Positions 53,135-63,937 of a stretch of 64,000 nucleotides of DNA are shown in pieces. A program made the position numbers and the translations under genes. Under the pieces are notes generated by a model, which saw only the letters and a list, made by a program, of their open reading frames with translations, searched no databases and had not been told where the DNA came from. Each line of letters opens with the position of its first letter. Within the stretch, counting starts at the first letter, position 1. Origin of the DNA: Euphorbia lathyris. Its lineage: Eukaryota > Streptophyta > Magnoliopsida > Malpighiales > Euphorbiaceae. Location: assembly GCF_963576675.1 (NCBI RefSeq), contig NC_088917.1, forward strand, positions 13,482,001 to 13,546,000. The letters are read 5' to 3'.

Positions 53135-54965
53135 ATACGCGGCGTTTCCTTAGGTGAATATCCCCCTTAGTCCTCGGGATAATATCTCAATGTTATCATC
53201 CTCAATACCAAAGGCTTTGAGGCAAGGTTCCGGGGATTACCCCATACCGACACCAAGGTGGCCAAAGCATCCGCTGCCTGATTCTGTGCTCGAGGAATGT
53301 GATAAAAACGACACTCGCTGAATCTCTGTGCCAGTCCCTCCAATTGGTCTAGGTATGGGCGCAACCTTTCTTCCCTTACTTCCCAGTTTCCCTGTGCTTG
53401 TTCGATAATCAGTTTTAAGTCGCCCCAGATTTCAACATATGATGCTCCTAGTGTTGCTAACGACTCTAACCCGTAGATGCACGCTTCATACTCGGCCATA
53501 TTATTGGTTAGAGGGAAGGATAACTTCTTTGCCATTGGGACCCTTTCTCCTTCTGGTGAGATAAGTAGCACTCCTACCCCGGCTCTATTTGAGTTAACCG
53601 CTCCATCGAAGAACATTTTCCACGGTATAACTTCGATTGCGTTCAAGTGCTCATCGGGGAAATCATAGTTTATCTCTTCCTCTTCCGCATTTAGAGGCTG
53701 ATTGGCCAGAAATTCTGCTACGGCTCTCCCCTTAATAACCTTTTTCGTTACATATTCGATGTCAAATTCGGACAAGAGCAACAACCATCGGGCTAGCTTC
53801 CCTGTTAGAGACGGAGTTTGGTACAGATACTTCACGGGATCCATCCGGGAAATAATGATCACTTTGTAAGATTGAAAATAGTGCCGCAGTTTCTTTGTTA
53901 ACCATACTACTGCCACACACGTCTTTTCGATCATGTTATACTTAAGCTCGTATTCCAAGAACTTCTTACTCAGATAATACACCGCGTGCTCCACACCGGT
54001 GTCCCCTTCTTGGGCCAGCATTGCCCTAATAGATCGCTCCTCGATTGCTACATAGAGGAGAAGCGGTTTTCCAAGTTTAGGCGGTTTTAAAACCGGTGGA
54101 TTAGACAAATAGTTTCGGACACTCTCCAACGCTTGCTGGCACTTATCATTCCAAACCGTGGGTTGATCTTTCCGTAGCAGCTTAAAGATAGGCTTGTAGA
54201 CCGCAATGAGTCGTGATATGAACCGACTGATATACTGAACCTGTCCCAGGAATCCTCTCACTTCTTTCTCATTCTTTGGCACCGGTATTTCTTGTATGGC
54301 CTTTACTTTATCGGGATCCACCTCAATCCCATTGTTACTGATCACATAGCCTAAGATCTTCCCCGATGAAATGCCAAAGAAGCACTTCTTCGAGTTCAAT
54401 CTTAGCTTGAATTCTGCAATTCGGGCCAAAAACTTCTCAAGTGCAGCAAAATGCCCCTCTCTCGTCTCCGACTTGACCATCATGTCGTCCACATAGACTT
54501 CCACCTCTTTGTGTATCATATCATGGAACAGTGCCGTAGCCATTCGTTGATAAGTTTCCCCGGCATTTTTCAAACCAAACGACATTACCCTATAGCAGTA
54601 CGTTCCCCACTCAGTTGTGAACGAGGTCTTTGCCTTGTGCTTTTCTGCCATCTGAACTTGCATGTAGCCCATGAAGCCGTCAACATTCGTGTGCAAGACG
54701 CTCGATGATGCACTGTCGATTAATACGTCGATGTGAGGCAATGCGAATTCGTCTTTGGGGCAAGCCTTGTTGAGATCTCTATAATCGACGCACATTCTCA
54801 CTTTACCGTCCTTCTTCGCGATTGGCACTACATTTGCGACCCAAGGGGGATAGTCAATTACTTCGATGAACCCTGCTTCTAACTGTTTCTTCACTTCCTC
54901 TCTGATCTTATCCGCCCATTCCGGCCTTATGCATCGGAGTTTCTATTTCACGGGATTAACATCGG
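53135..54965 (-). pseudogene. Ogre reverse transcriptase and two RNase H domains
   Basis: From about 54965 the sequence reads THHIPTYPDVNPVK, a TAG, then KLRCIRPEWADKIREE and the open frame 54894-53167. Blocks: PPWVANVVPIAKKDGKVRMC, DLNKACPKDEFALPHIDVLI, FGLKNAGETYQRM, and the catalytic VYVDDMMVKS (residues about 132-141 of the open frame). RNase H and the archaeal-type RNase H (MFFDGAVNSNRAGVGVLLIS, NNMAEYEACIYGLESL) follow. The frame ends in TAA at 53167-53169; GGYSPKETPRI follows in phase up to the Tat insertion. Confidence 0.88.
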
Positions 54966-54986
54966 GGTATGTTGGAATATGGTGAG

Positions 54987-55385
54987 TTACAAGACCTCCC
55001 ACACGGTAGACTTAGCTTGTGTTTTCTTCAACTGCTCAAGGACTTGATCATCGGGCTTGGGAGCCGATCCTTCTCCCGCCTCAGTTTCCACCATTGGTGC
55101 CTTCCCCTCGGCCACTCGACCTGATCTTGTCATAACGGCAATCTCCGGCTCGTCATCAAATTCATCCCAAATATTAATAGGAATTCTCCGATCGGCATCC
55201 TCCTCCTCCGAGGAACTTTCCCAAATGTCCACAACCATCAGATCCATTACGTGAGGGACGTTTGAGTTCAAATAAAAGGGATCCACCGATCCATACATGG
55301 CCCAGCCTATCAACTCATCATAGTCCCTAAGGGACACTCTGTTCATCCTTCTTGCGCCATCGGAATTGCGCCTCTTTGTATGCAC
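54987..55385 (-). pseudogene. Ogre region between gag and reverse transcriptase; protease missing
   Basis: This frame joins the end of gag to an acidic linker (SSSEEEDADRRIPINIWDEF) and ends at STVWEVL. About 20 bp later the sequence that should stand just before reverse transcriptase begins, in another frame. The roughly 200-residue retropepsin with its D-S/T-G motif, which lies at this point in Tat and Ogre elements, is absent. Internal deletion is the simplest reading. Splicing of the Ogre intron followed by reverse transcription is another, since Ogres have an intron between protease and reverse transcriptase. Confidence 0.65.
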
Positions 55386-57901
55386 ATGAGCTGCACCTTA
55401 TCACTCATTGTCTCTTGACACTGCTCATAGTGGTACCTCCACCTCCTAGCGTAATCCACAAACGGTTCCTCGGGGAATTGCTTGATCCTATCCAGATCGT
55501 CCAGGGATCCCGTCCATGGAACATACATCTCATACCTCGACACAAACGCATCCCGAAGAGGTATCCAATGACCCATTTCTTCCTCTGATAGGCATTGGTG
55601 CCACAACAAGGCTTCTCCCATGAGAGTTTCCGAGAAGTGTTCATGTAACTCACATTGAGGGAACCCAGCGTCATACATATGATTGCAGAACAAACTTGCG
55701 TGCTCCACGGGATCCCGATATCCGCCATACTTGGGCATTGCCAACACCGCCTCAGGTGTTTCATAAGAGGGTGAGTCCGGTGTTTGCTCCGCAAGCATCC
55801 ATACTGTATATTCCTTAATGAATCTCTTGGTCATTACGGCCCAATCGCACTTGATACGCATCGGGAGAGACATATACCACATCAGCGGCTCCCCCATCAG
55901 TGAATTGCAAAACAGACTGGTGATCTCTTCTTCGTTAAAACCCAAAGGCCCCATGGCTGACAAGTAGAAGTGAAGGTGTTCCATCTGATCCTTGTTGCCG
56001 TTATACTTACTGACAGTTGGCAACGGATGCTTAATAGGCCCAATTTGCAGCGTAAAACACTCTGCGGTCCTATCCTTAGCTTTCTTGTACTTCTCTAGGA
56101 ATAAATCGGACAACTGTTCCCAATCATGCTTGCAGGAGTCAGGCAATGAGTGGAACCATCCCAAAGGCTCGCCTATTAACGAATGGTGGAACCACTGAGC
56201 AATCTCATCCACCCCAAAGGATTCAACAAACATATCATGCACATACTCACGCAAGTGCACATCGGGATTCTCTCCTCCACTGAATAGACTCAATTCTGGC
56301 ACAATAGTTCGAGACGACCCTTCCTCGGTCTCTTCAGCACTATCTTCATCATACGGTGCTCCGCCATCTAACCCTTCATCCATCGGTTCACCCTCCTGCT
56401 CCTTGCCAAGGAAGGACACATATAAACCATTTCCAACATTACTCTTCTCATCGGAGTCCAACAACTCCTCTTTATTTTCCCCGAATGATTCCATGACTAA
56501 ACTTGCTCCGAGCCCAGACCCGATCATGCTCACCCTATGGTTAGGTAATGGATTATGCCTAGTGGAAGGGTTCGCTGACGAAGGATCAGCTATCTTCTTT
56601 TCCTCAATCAAATCCTGAATCTCGTGTTTCAGTCTCTCGCAGTTCTCAATAGTGTGCCCATAATTACTGTGGAACTCGCAGTATCCCCTAGCTTGCATTG
56701 ACGGCGTAGGCGGCGCTTTGCTATAAGGAGTGAGGGATTTCAACAGCCCCTTTTTCTGCAATCGTTCGAAATCTTTTGCGTAGGTCTGATCAAACTTGGC
56801 GAACTGCCTCTTCTCGATGGCATTAAGATCAAGCACTTTCACTGCGGCCGATTCTGTACTCACGCTTGGCCCTCCGACACTATATCCAGACTTTGTCTAC
56901 TTGGTATAAGCTTTCTTCGGCTCTCCGTCCCCCTCGACTGTCAAGGCGCAGCTATACATCTGATTAAAATCGGTAAAAGGCATATACCGCAGCTCATTCT
57001 TAATATATGGCAACGTGTTGCCAATTACCATTCGGATCTGATCCTGCTCAAGCGGCTTTTGCTTCATAACTGCCGCCTTGGCTCTCCACCTCCTCACAAA
57101 ATCGTAAAAAGACTCACTAGTTTGTTGCTTAGTGCTTTCCAGCTCCTTTAGAGTAACCTCAAGCATAGTGTTGAAACTATACTGAGCGATAAATGATTTC
57201 GCCAACTCTTTCCAATCTCTCTTCGTCACCAATGGCAACACGTGAAACCACACGAGGGCAGCTCCCTCCAGATAGGTATTAAACAGTCCCAGGACTTGAT
57301 CCTCAGTCATGATCGTTTGTTTCATTACTGCAACATATTGATTCATGTGGGCAGTAGGATCCCGAGTTCCATCAAACTTCTTCATGTCAGGGAGCCGAAA
57401 CTTCAAAGGCAAAGCAGTTGCCGATAAACAATTCTTCAAATTATAAAAGTCCTGACTTCCGGAGCTTCCCCCACGCAGATCCTGCACCTCCTGAGTAATG
57501 TGCTGTTTCCATTCCTCTTCCTTAGCTTTCTCCTTCTCAAGCTGTTTCTGGATGTAATCCTGTTAGTCATCCTCGTTCCCGAAGCGGGGACCAGTGTTCA
57601 CTTCATTCTCAGCGTGCTTACTACCACTATTGTTATCCTTCAACGCCAGCTCAGCTAACTGGGCCAAAATTGCGGCCAACTGATCATTAATGTTGTTCAC
57701 AGAATTTTCTAATTCAGCCACTTTTTTGTCGGTCGCAGACATACTGGAAGAAGACTGAGTATACTCGGACGAAGGTGATTCAGAAGCCACAACTGCCGAT
57801 TCGAAACTGTCAATCTGTAGCTGATCAAACTGCCTGACTAGCCGGTTACTCTCGCGAAACCACAACCGCTTAATGATGAAGTCTGCGTGGACAGCATCCA
57901 T
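55343..57901 (-). pseudogene. Ogre gag polyprotein with four capsid-like modules
   Basis: One frame from ATG 57901 with in-phase stops at 57563 (TAA) and 56897 (TAG) and a frameshift near 55370. Order: helical N-terminal part; capsid module 1 (57430-56950; KKFDGTRDPTAHMNQYV, ALVWFHVLP, FYDFVRRWR); a variant zinc knuckle at 56680-56635 (CEFHSNYGHTIENC); an acidic linker; then three further segments with the capsid signature, at 56305-56054 (LFSGGENPDVHLREYV, EPLGWFHSLP), 56026-55799 (KYNGNKDQMEHLHFYL, EPLMWYMSLP) and 55747-55364 (KYGGYRDPVEHASLF, EALLWHQCL, FVDYARRWRYHYEQC). Standard gag has one capsid domain. Modules 2 and 3 are shortened to the N-terminal half; module 4 is complete. Confidence 0.85.
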
Positions 57902-59800
57902 TAGTATGTATGCATGATTCGTGGTGTGTGCGTTTATTTATTTATGGATATATAAGATAAAAAGAACAAACGTCAGTCTAATTACACGTATCACAACATC
58001 TCTCTTCCACCCTTATTCCTCCACACACTCGACGGTCCAAGTCTCTTTCCTAGGATTTTGGTTTGGGGCTCACATTGCGGTCCAGGGGACGCGTGATGCT
58101 GATGATTATTGCGGAAAAAGGAAAATCATCCATCAGACAATACAGTTTGTTTTGACGTATCAACGTTCAGTGACTAAGATATCGACCAAATGGATTGTCC
58201 TTTCGAATAACTCGTCTTTTGTTATTTCGCGAGACGCATTAGTTCGGGTTTTGACACCCTTTGAGCGCATCTCGGATCTTAGACGTGGTACGAGTTATTC
58301 TTTTTAGTTCAATCGTTCGTTATTGACAATGACTCGTTCCCTTTTATTCGCGTGGGTTCGTGTCTCGATTTTTGGATTACGACGGGATCTTTTGGATCTA
58401 TCGAGAGACGTAACCACGTGTTCGTTTAGTGATGAAATCACTTTTTGGATTTTATTTTAGGGAACGGACTCATCGCGTAACGTGTTTGTTTTTAGCGTTA
58501 AGAATCCGTTTGCTCATTTTGGCTACGTGAGAAGACAACGAGTCTTATTTGAGCGCACGGTAATCTTTCGGCTAGCCACAAATTTTTATTTCTTCCAATT
58601 TACGGGATATATCATCCTAGCGTGGTTATAGAGAATCAATATTTCATTGAATCGCATGCTTATTCGAAGCAGGGATATTACCGTTCTTTTTCATTTAGGC
58701 ACGAGTTAAGCAAACCGCATGTCGGGCCATACTTCTTGTAGTTTTGGTAACGGTCGAAATGATCGAGCCATTAGGCAAACCCACAGTCTCGTCCATATGG
58801 TGCGATAATGCGGTTTCTTAGCTTAAGTCGGCTTCGTGATTTTAAACGGCGTATATACCAGTTCGAGGCACGTATTTAACGGCATTGGTTCATTTTATTT
58901 AACTACCCTTGGGATAGACATATATCGTAGATACGGAATGATTTTGGTCGTTTGTTTATTTTTGTTTTTCTTAGTCACTTTTGCGGATACATCCATTTCT
59001 CTTAAGAACAACACAAGGCATAATGTAAGAGCTCACTTTTTATTCGGAAGGGACGGGCCACGTTTATGAACCTCTTTACGTTACAACGGGGTCGTTCAAA
59101 ACAGAAATGTTCTTCGTTTTCGTTTTGTCATAATTTTGCTTTATCCCAACGTATTTTAAAGAATGTGAATAACGACTATCGTTAATAGAGTCTTTTGAAT
59201 CGAGATATAACTATCCTTAATACCAAACTGATTCACACTAATACATGCTTATGTCATAACGCATTTCCTGAACATGTGCCTTCTTCGGGACACGGAAAGG
59301 GACCAGGCGGGTCGCACAAGTCCATTCATACGAGATGACTAAGTCTTCTTTAGTTCGAATCGTTTCGATGCTTTGGGGTAGTTTATATATCCGTTTAAGA
59401 GTTATATTAACGCATCGCTTCATTTCCTTTACATATTTTAGGATTTAGACACGTATCATTGCAATTTGAAAACACGAACTGATTCATTTATCACATCAAA
59501 AATATTAACGGGTAATCCTATGGCAACTTTTAAGGCTACTATATGCTGACACGGCTGATCGCGGGACCTCACAGGACCGCACAAATTCGCCCCTAACGAA
59601 TGGATGGGGACCCTTTGGCGCCTTACTGTAAAGGGGAACTTACACTAGCCTCTTTCGAGCGACGAATGGACTCTCGCTAGAGGTTTCGTGAAAATTACCC
59701 AAAAGGTTTGCAATAATGCGTATGAATGCATACGAAAAGAAATAATACGATTCGTCCCCGTTAAGGGCTTAATACACGCCTTCCAGAATCAAATTTCTCG
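57902..59800 (-). other. Ogre 5' leader region
   Basis: Long leader between primer site and gag, typical in length for Ogre. Stops occur in all frames, and no start of an additional ORF1 could be defended. Base composition is even, with many CG dinucleotides, in contrast to the AT-rich surroundings. Confidence 0.6.
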
Positions 59801-59822
59801 CTTCCCCAGTAGAGTCGCCACT
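59801..59822 (-). other. Ogre primer binding site (tRNA-Arg type)
   Basis: Directly inside the LTR on the minus strand lies TGGCGACTCTACTGGGGAAG. This is complementary to the 3' part of an arginine tRNA and characteristic of Ogre elements. Confidence 0.8.
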
Positions 59823-60394
59823 TGTTAGACAAGGTGCCGACGGCCTCGCCCGGGTGGACCGGGGGGTGGACACCTCATGGCGACGTAAGCGGTGATTGGC
59901 ACCGAAAGCAACCAATCGTGGAATCAAGCTGCTCGGCAGGACCGGAGCTCGGAGTATGGAAGAGTCGCCACCCACGAATGGGAAAATGAACACCGATCCC
60001 TTGCGGGAGACCGGTGAGGGTTCGGGAAACTTAGGTACGGGCCGAGAAGACTAGCTCCTTTCCGGAGAAAGGCTACTAGGCACCCCGACATCGCCCGATT
60101 ATGAACCACCGGCCTCCTACTCAGCGTGTTAGTCGATAACGGACTAATCGCATATTTCTTTAAGTTTAAAATTCATTTGAAACCTTTTCTTTCTCGCTTT
60201 GAAAACCGTTTTGAGCATGTCTTTAAAAGCCACTTTAGTAAAGAATCACCCATTTTGCATAAATTTAAAATACATAGGAGAGAGAGGGGGAGAAGAAAGA
60301 ATTGATTTATTCACAATGTGATTTTATGCTTTATATCGTATATTACATCTATGCTAATCTCACTCCCAAAAAAAACGAGTTTATTTACATGGTT

Positions 60395-60655
60395 CGTACC
60401 TTAATCGCCGTTGGAACGATTTAGGTACGTTTCAAAGCCCTGTTAATGATGATCCCTCGAATCGCCGTTGGAACGACTTGAGCGTTTGAAAACGTTGAGC
60501 AAATAGTTTTAATCTAAAAACGTGATTAAGCATACAAGTCAATTTATTTTGTAAAAAACCATTTAGTTAGGAAAGCAATTCAAAACTTCATTATTTACAA
60601 CGAAACAATTTACAATGTTCGCTTAATCCGTCGTTAGAACGGATTAAGGTTTCAA
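60395..60655. repeat. Three hairpins with a common loop in the Ogre LTR
   Basis: Three sites (about 60400, 60460 and 60625) have the form arm, 'cgttggaac' or 'cgttagaac' loop, inverted arm. Examples are CCTTAATCG / CGATTTAGG and CTTAATCCGT / ACGGATTAAG. Arms differ between sites while pairing is kept. A separate 19-bp palindrome CCGACGGAAATTCCGTCGG lies at 61382-61400. Confidence 0.6.
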
Positions 60656-62064
60656 CACGTGATGTTTTGGAAACGGTTTAACAATGACAAAAAAAAGTTA
60701 TTTACACTTTAGGAATATCTAGAAAAACTCTTAATTTACACAAACAACTTGAAATCTCTTTTTGTCTTTTATTTTCCCCTTTTCACTCAATTAACCTTCA
60801 CTTGAACATAATTACAACAATTAATGAATTAAATCTCAAATTCACCCAACTCAAATACATTTGAAAGAGTATATATATAAGTATGAAAATAGAGTAAATA
60901 TACATAGATATACGTATGTACAAAAAATGAGTAATAATGCCCACTAAAACAAAATAGAGAAAATAATACACATTAATAAGTAAAAATAGTGATGAAAATA
61001 CTACTAGGTATAATATGTTTTTATTCTAATTAAAAACATGTAAAAAAAATGAATAAGATTCATAAATAAGAAAATAGTATTTAACCCCTCCAAAATGGTT
61101 CATGATAAGTATATATAGAAAATAACCCCTAATAACCCCAAAATAACAAATATATATAGTTTAAATGAATTAAATGGAAAATCAATAAATGTACATATAA
61201 TCTTATCAAATCAAATTAATAAAAAATAATATCTAAACATGTTAAATAAATATATCCCAAAAAATTAAAAATAATTTGAATACATATATTACATAATTAT
61301 ACATGTATATATCAAGGACCAAAAGTCTAAAAGTTGAGAAAGAAGGACAAAAACAGCTTTTTTTACATTTCAGCAGCTTTTCCGACGGAAATTCCGTCGG
61401 TAAACTGCCTTTTGTGACAGAAAATGGAAAATAACAGAAACAGTACCTAACATTCCAGATTTGTTCAAACACTTTAAATTAGATCTATTCTATCGTTTTG
61501 GACCTCCGAACTACCCAAATAGGATCATAGTCTATAACGGAGACTCCTAAAACGATGTTTTACTTTTAAAACGTTATCTAGAAATATCTTCAAAACTTAT
61601 AATTACAACATTTCTTAATCCCGAACTACCTTTGAATCGGATCACGGTTCATATTGGGATGTTAAAACAAGGTTTTTTATTTCAAAACAAAACCGAACGT
61701 TTATTTAATACGAGACAAAAATTAAATAAATACGGAAGATTAAATAAAACGTGATAAATAAATAATTAACTAAACAAATAAAATTATAACATAAAAATAA
61801 ATAAACAAAGAAAATAAATTAAATAAAATAAAACGAGTCTAGTCCTCGGATAATACATCAAGATTGGTATTGACAGTTGAAGTCGGTTGATTCCCCGAAT
61901 CGTGATTTTCCGGTGTTTTTGTGTTTTCGGTAAAATATTTAACTTTTAGGAATTTTCAAATTTTTAGGAAAAAAAATGTTTTTTCCCAAAAAAATCACTT
62001 TCTCTCTCTAAAAAATGTTTTAGAGTGAGAAGCTCTCAAAATTCCTCCCCCCCTCAAATGCACG

Positions 62065-62095
62065 GGGATCCGTGCCTTTTATAGGCACGGATCCC
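62065..62095 (-). promoter_or_regulatory. Ogre LTR TATA box in the loop of a 12-bp hairpin
   Basis: The sequence GGGATCCGTGCC (62065-62076), the loop TTTTATA (62077-62083; TATAAAA on the minus strand) and GGCACGGATCCC (62084-62095) form a perfect hairpin. Transcription on the minus strand would start about 30 bp further, near 62050. This is the expected promoter of the element. Confidence 0.7.
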
Positions 62096-62149
62096 AAAAA
62101 AATTTGGGCGTAGCCCAAAGGGCGTCGGGCTATGCCCAAAAATTTTGGA

Positions 62150-62370
62150 CCTACGCCCCAACCAGCGTTGGGCGAACGCCCAACTTGGTTGGGCGTGCGC
62201 CCAACAGACGTTGGGCATTCGCCCAACGATGTCGGGCATTCGCCCAACGGACGTCGGGCGTTCACCCGACGGGTGTTGGGCGTGCGTCCCGCGCTGCCGG
62301 GCGCGCGTCCAACTGCCGTCGAGCGCGCGCCGGCTGCCGCTAGGCGCTCGTCCAGCGCCGCTGAGCACCC
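62150..62370. repeat. GC-rich array of 21-22-bp palindromic units in the Ogre U3
   Basis: Successive units such as GTTGGGCGAACGCCCAAC, GTTGGGCGTGCGCCCAAC, GTTGGGCATTCGCCCAAC and GTCGGGCATTCGCCCAAC repeat every 21-22 bp and become degenerate towards 62370. Each unit is itself a hairpin-forming palindrome with a 4-base centre that varies. It lies upstream of the TATA box in the direction of LTR transcription. Confidence 0.85.
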
Positions 62371-62513
62371 GCGAGCCGTCCACTCGACGACCGCAACCCC
62401 TACAGACCCTCTCGTGATTCTTATTATTATTTTTGCTTTAAATTATCGGAACCGACCGCTTCAACCGTCTTGTTATGGGTTTTCGTCACAGGTCCTCCGA
62501 CTCGGTGTCTACA

Positions 62514-63937
62514 CTAACCCTGCAGGAAAAGACAAGCAGCTGATTGAGGATGATCCATACTCAGCATCTGCTGACCAAGAAACAGCCGCTGAGTCACTAC
62601 CTCAAAGGCTGACCAAAGGTAAAAGTGAAACCCAAATTGTTTTCACTGACCAATCTACACCTGCAGAGATTGTTGAAACACAACCAGCTCAAGACATCAC
62701 TCTACCAAAAGAGATCAGAATACCAAGAGGACACTCAGAGAGTGCCATTCTTGATGCTGCTGAAAACACCCTGATGACAAGAAATCAACTCAGGAGATAC
62801 CTCAGCAACATAGCATTCGTCTCAGTTCAGGAACCAAAGAACTTCGCTGAAGCTGAGTACGATGAGTTCTGGATGAATGCAATGCAAGAAGAACTTGATC
62901 AGTTCAGAAGAAATGAAGTATGGGACTTAGTGCCAAAGCCAAGAAGCCAGAAGACCATAGGAACAAGATGGGTCTTCCGCAACAAGCTGGATGAACAAGG
63001 GAACGTGGTCAGGAACAAAGCAAGACTTGTAGCTCAGGGCTACAGTTAGTAAGAAGGTATTGACTACGGTGAGACCTTCGCCCCAGTGGTAAGGCTAGAG
63101 GCTATAAGAATTTTATGTGCGTATGCAAGTTATATGAACTTTAAATTATTTCAAATGGATGTTAAGAGTGCATTCCTTAATGGAGTTATAAACGAGGAAG
63201 TCTATGTTAATCAGCCTCCAGTGTTTGAGGATCCCAAGTTCCCAAACCACGTTTATAAACTCAAAAAGGCTCTGTATGGTCTCAAGCAAGCACCACGTGC
63301 TTGGTATGAGAGGCTGACCAGTTTCCTGCTGACTAGAAATTATGTCAGAGGTAAATCTGATACAACCTTATTCATCAAGAGGAAGGCTAAAGATACCCTA
63401 CTGGCTCAGATATATGTTGATGACATTATTTTTGGTGCCACTAACGAGTCAATATGCAAGGAATTTAGTAAGCAGATGCAGACTGAGTTTGAAATGTCAA
63501 TGATGGGGAAACTCAACTTCTTCCTTGGACTTCAAATCAAACAAGGGAAAAATGGCATCTTCATCAGTCAAACTAAGTATGCTAATGAGATATTGAAGAA
63601 GTATGAACTTGAGAACTGCAAGTCAATATCTACCCCTATGGGCACTGACACTGTCCTCTGCGCTGACGAAAATGGTAAGTCAGTAGACAGCAGATTGTAC
63701 CGAGGTATGACTGGCTCTCTACTCTATTTAACTGCTAGTAGGCCGGACATTCAGTTCTCATTATGTTATTGTGCTAGATATCAATCTAACCCTAAGGAAT
63801 CTCATTACATAGCTGTAAAAAGAATCCTTAGATACTTGCAAGGCTCAGTGAATGCAGGTTTGTGGTATCCCAATACTCATGATTTCACATTTATTGGATA
63901 CACTGACACTGACTACGGACGAGACAAGCTTGAATGA
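62514..63937 (+). pseudogene. Copia reverse transcriptase and start of RNase H
   Basis: After a variable linker come the copia blocks FWMNAMQEELDQFRRNEVWD, GTRWVFRNKLDEQGNVVRNK and ARLVAQGYS, then two consecutive stops (TAG TAA) where two glutamines are expected. Next are IDYGETFAPVVRLEAIR, FQMDVKSAFLNG, VYKLKKALYGLKQAPRAWY and the catalytic IYVDDIIFGAT, then LYLTASRPDIQFSLCYCARY. A TGA replaces an expected arginine codon in the RNase H start (GYTDTDYGRDKLE, stop, KSTS). The sequence then continues in phase to the window end (CLVSWF). Confidence 0.88.

Larger units (their letters stand above)
53135..62513 (-). mobile_element. Ogre-like Ty3/gypsy (Tat clade) retrotransposon, 5' half
   Basis: Evidence: a very long LTR (59823-62513, TGTAGACACCGAGTCGG at its start), the primer site TGGCGACTCTACTGGGGAAG matching tRNA-Arg (the standard Ogre primer), a 1.9-kb leader, a large multi-module gag, and reverse transcriptase with dual RNase H. 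The element reads on the minus strand and is cut at 53134 by the Tat element within its second RNase H. Integrase and 3' LTR are not in the window. It interrupts a copia element; CTAAC (62514-62518) would be the target sequence. Confidence 0.85.
59823..62513 (-). repeat. Ogre 5' LTR (2691 bp)
   Basis: TG...CA ends (TGTAGACACCGAG at the start, GTCTAACA at the end, minus strand). The U3 part (62513-about 62100) is GC-rich with 21-22-bp palindromic repeats; a TATA box lies at 62077-62083; the rest is AT-rich with several short hairpins. No second copy lies in the window, so age cannot be estimated from LTR divergence. Confidence 0.8.

Noticed and set aside
57921..58307. A 128-codon plus-strand frame in the Ogre leader
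   Set aside because: It is on the strand opposite to the element and shows no recognisable domain.
62132..63049. A 305-codon plus-strand frame that looks like one protein
   Set aside because: Its first 127 codons lie in the GC-rich LTR repeats of the Ogre (opposite strand), and the rest is copia pol; the fusion is an accident of the insertion point.
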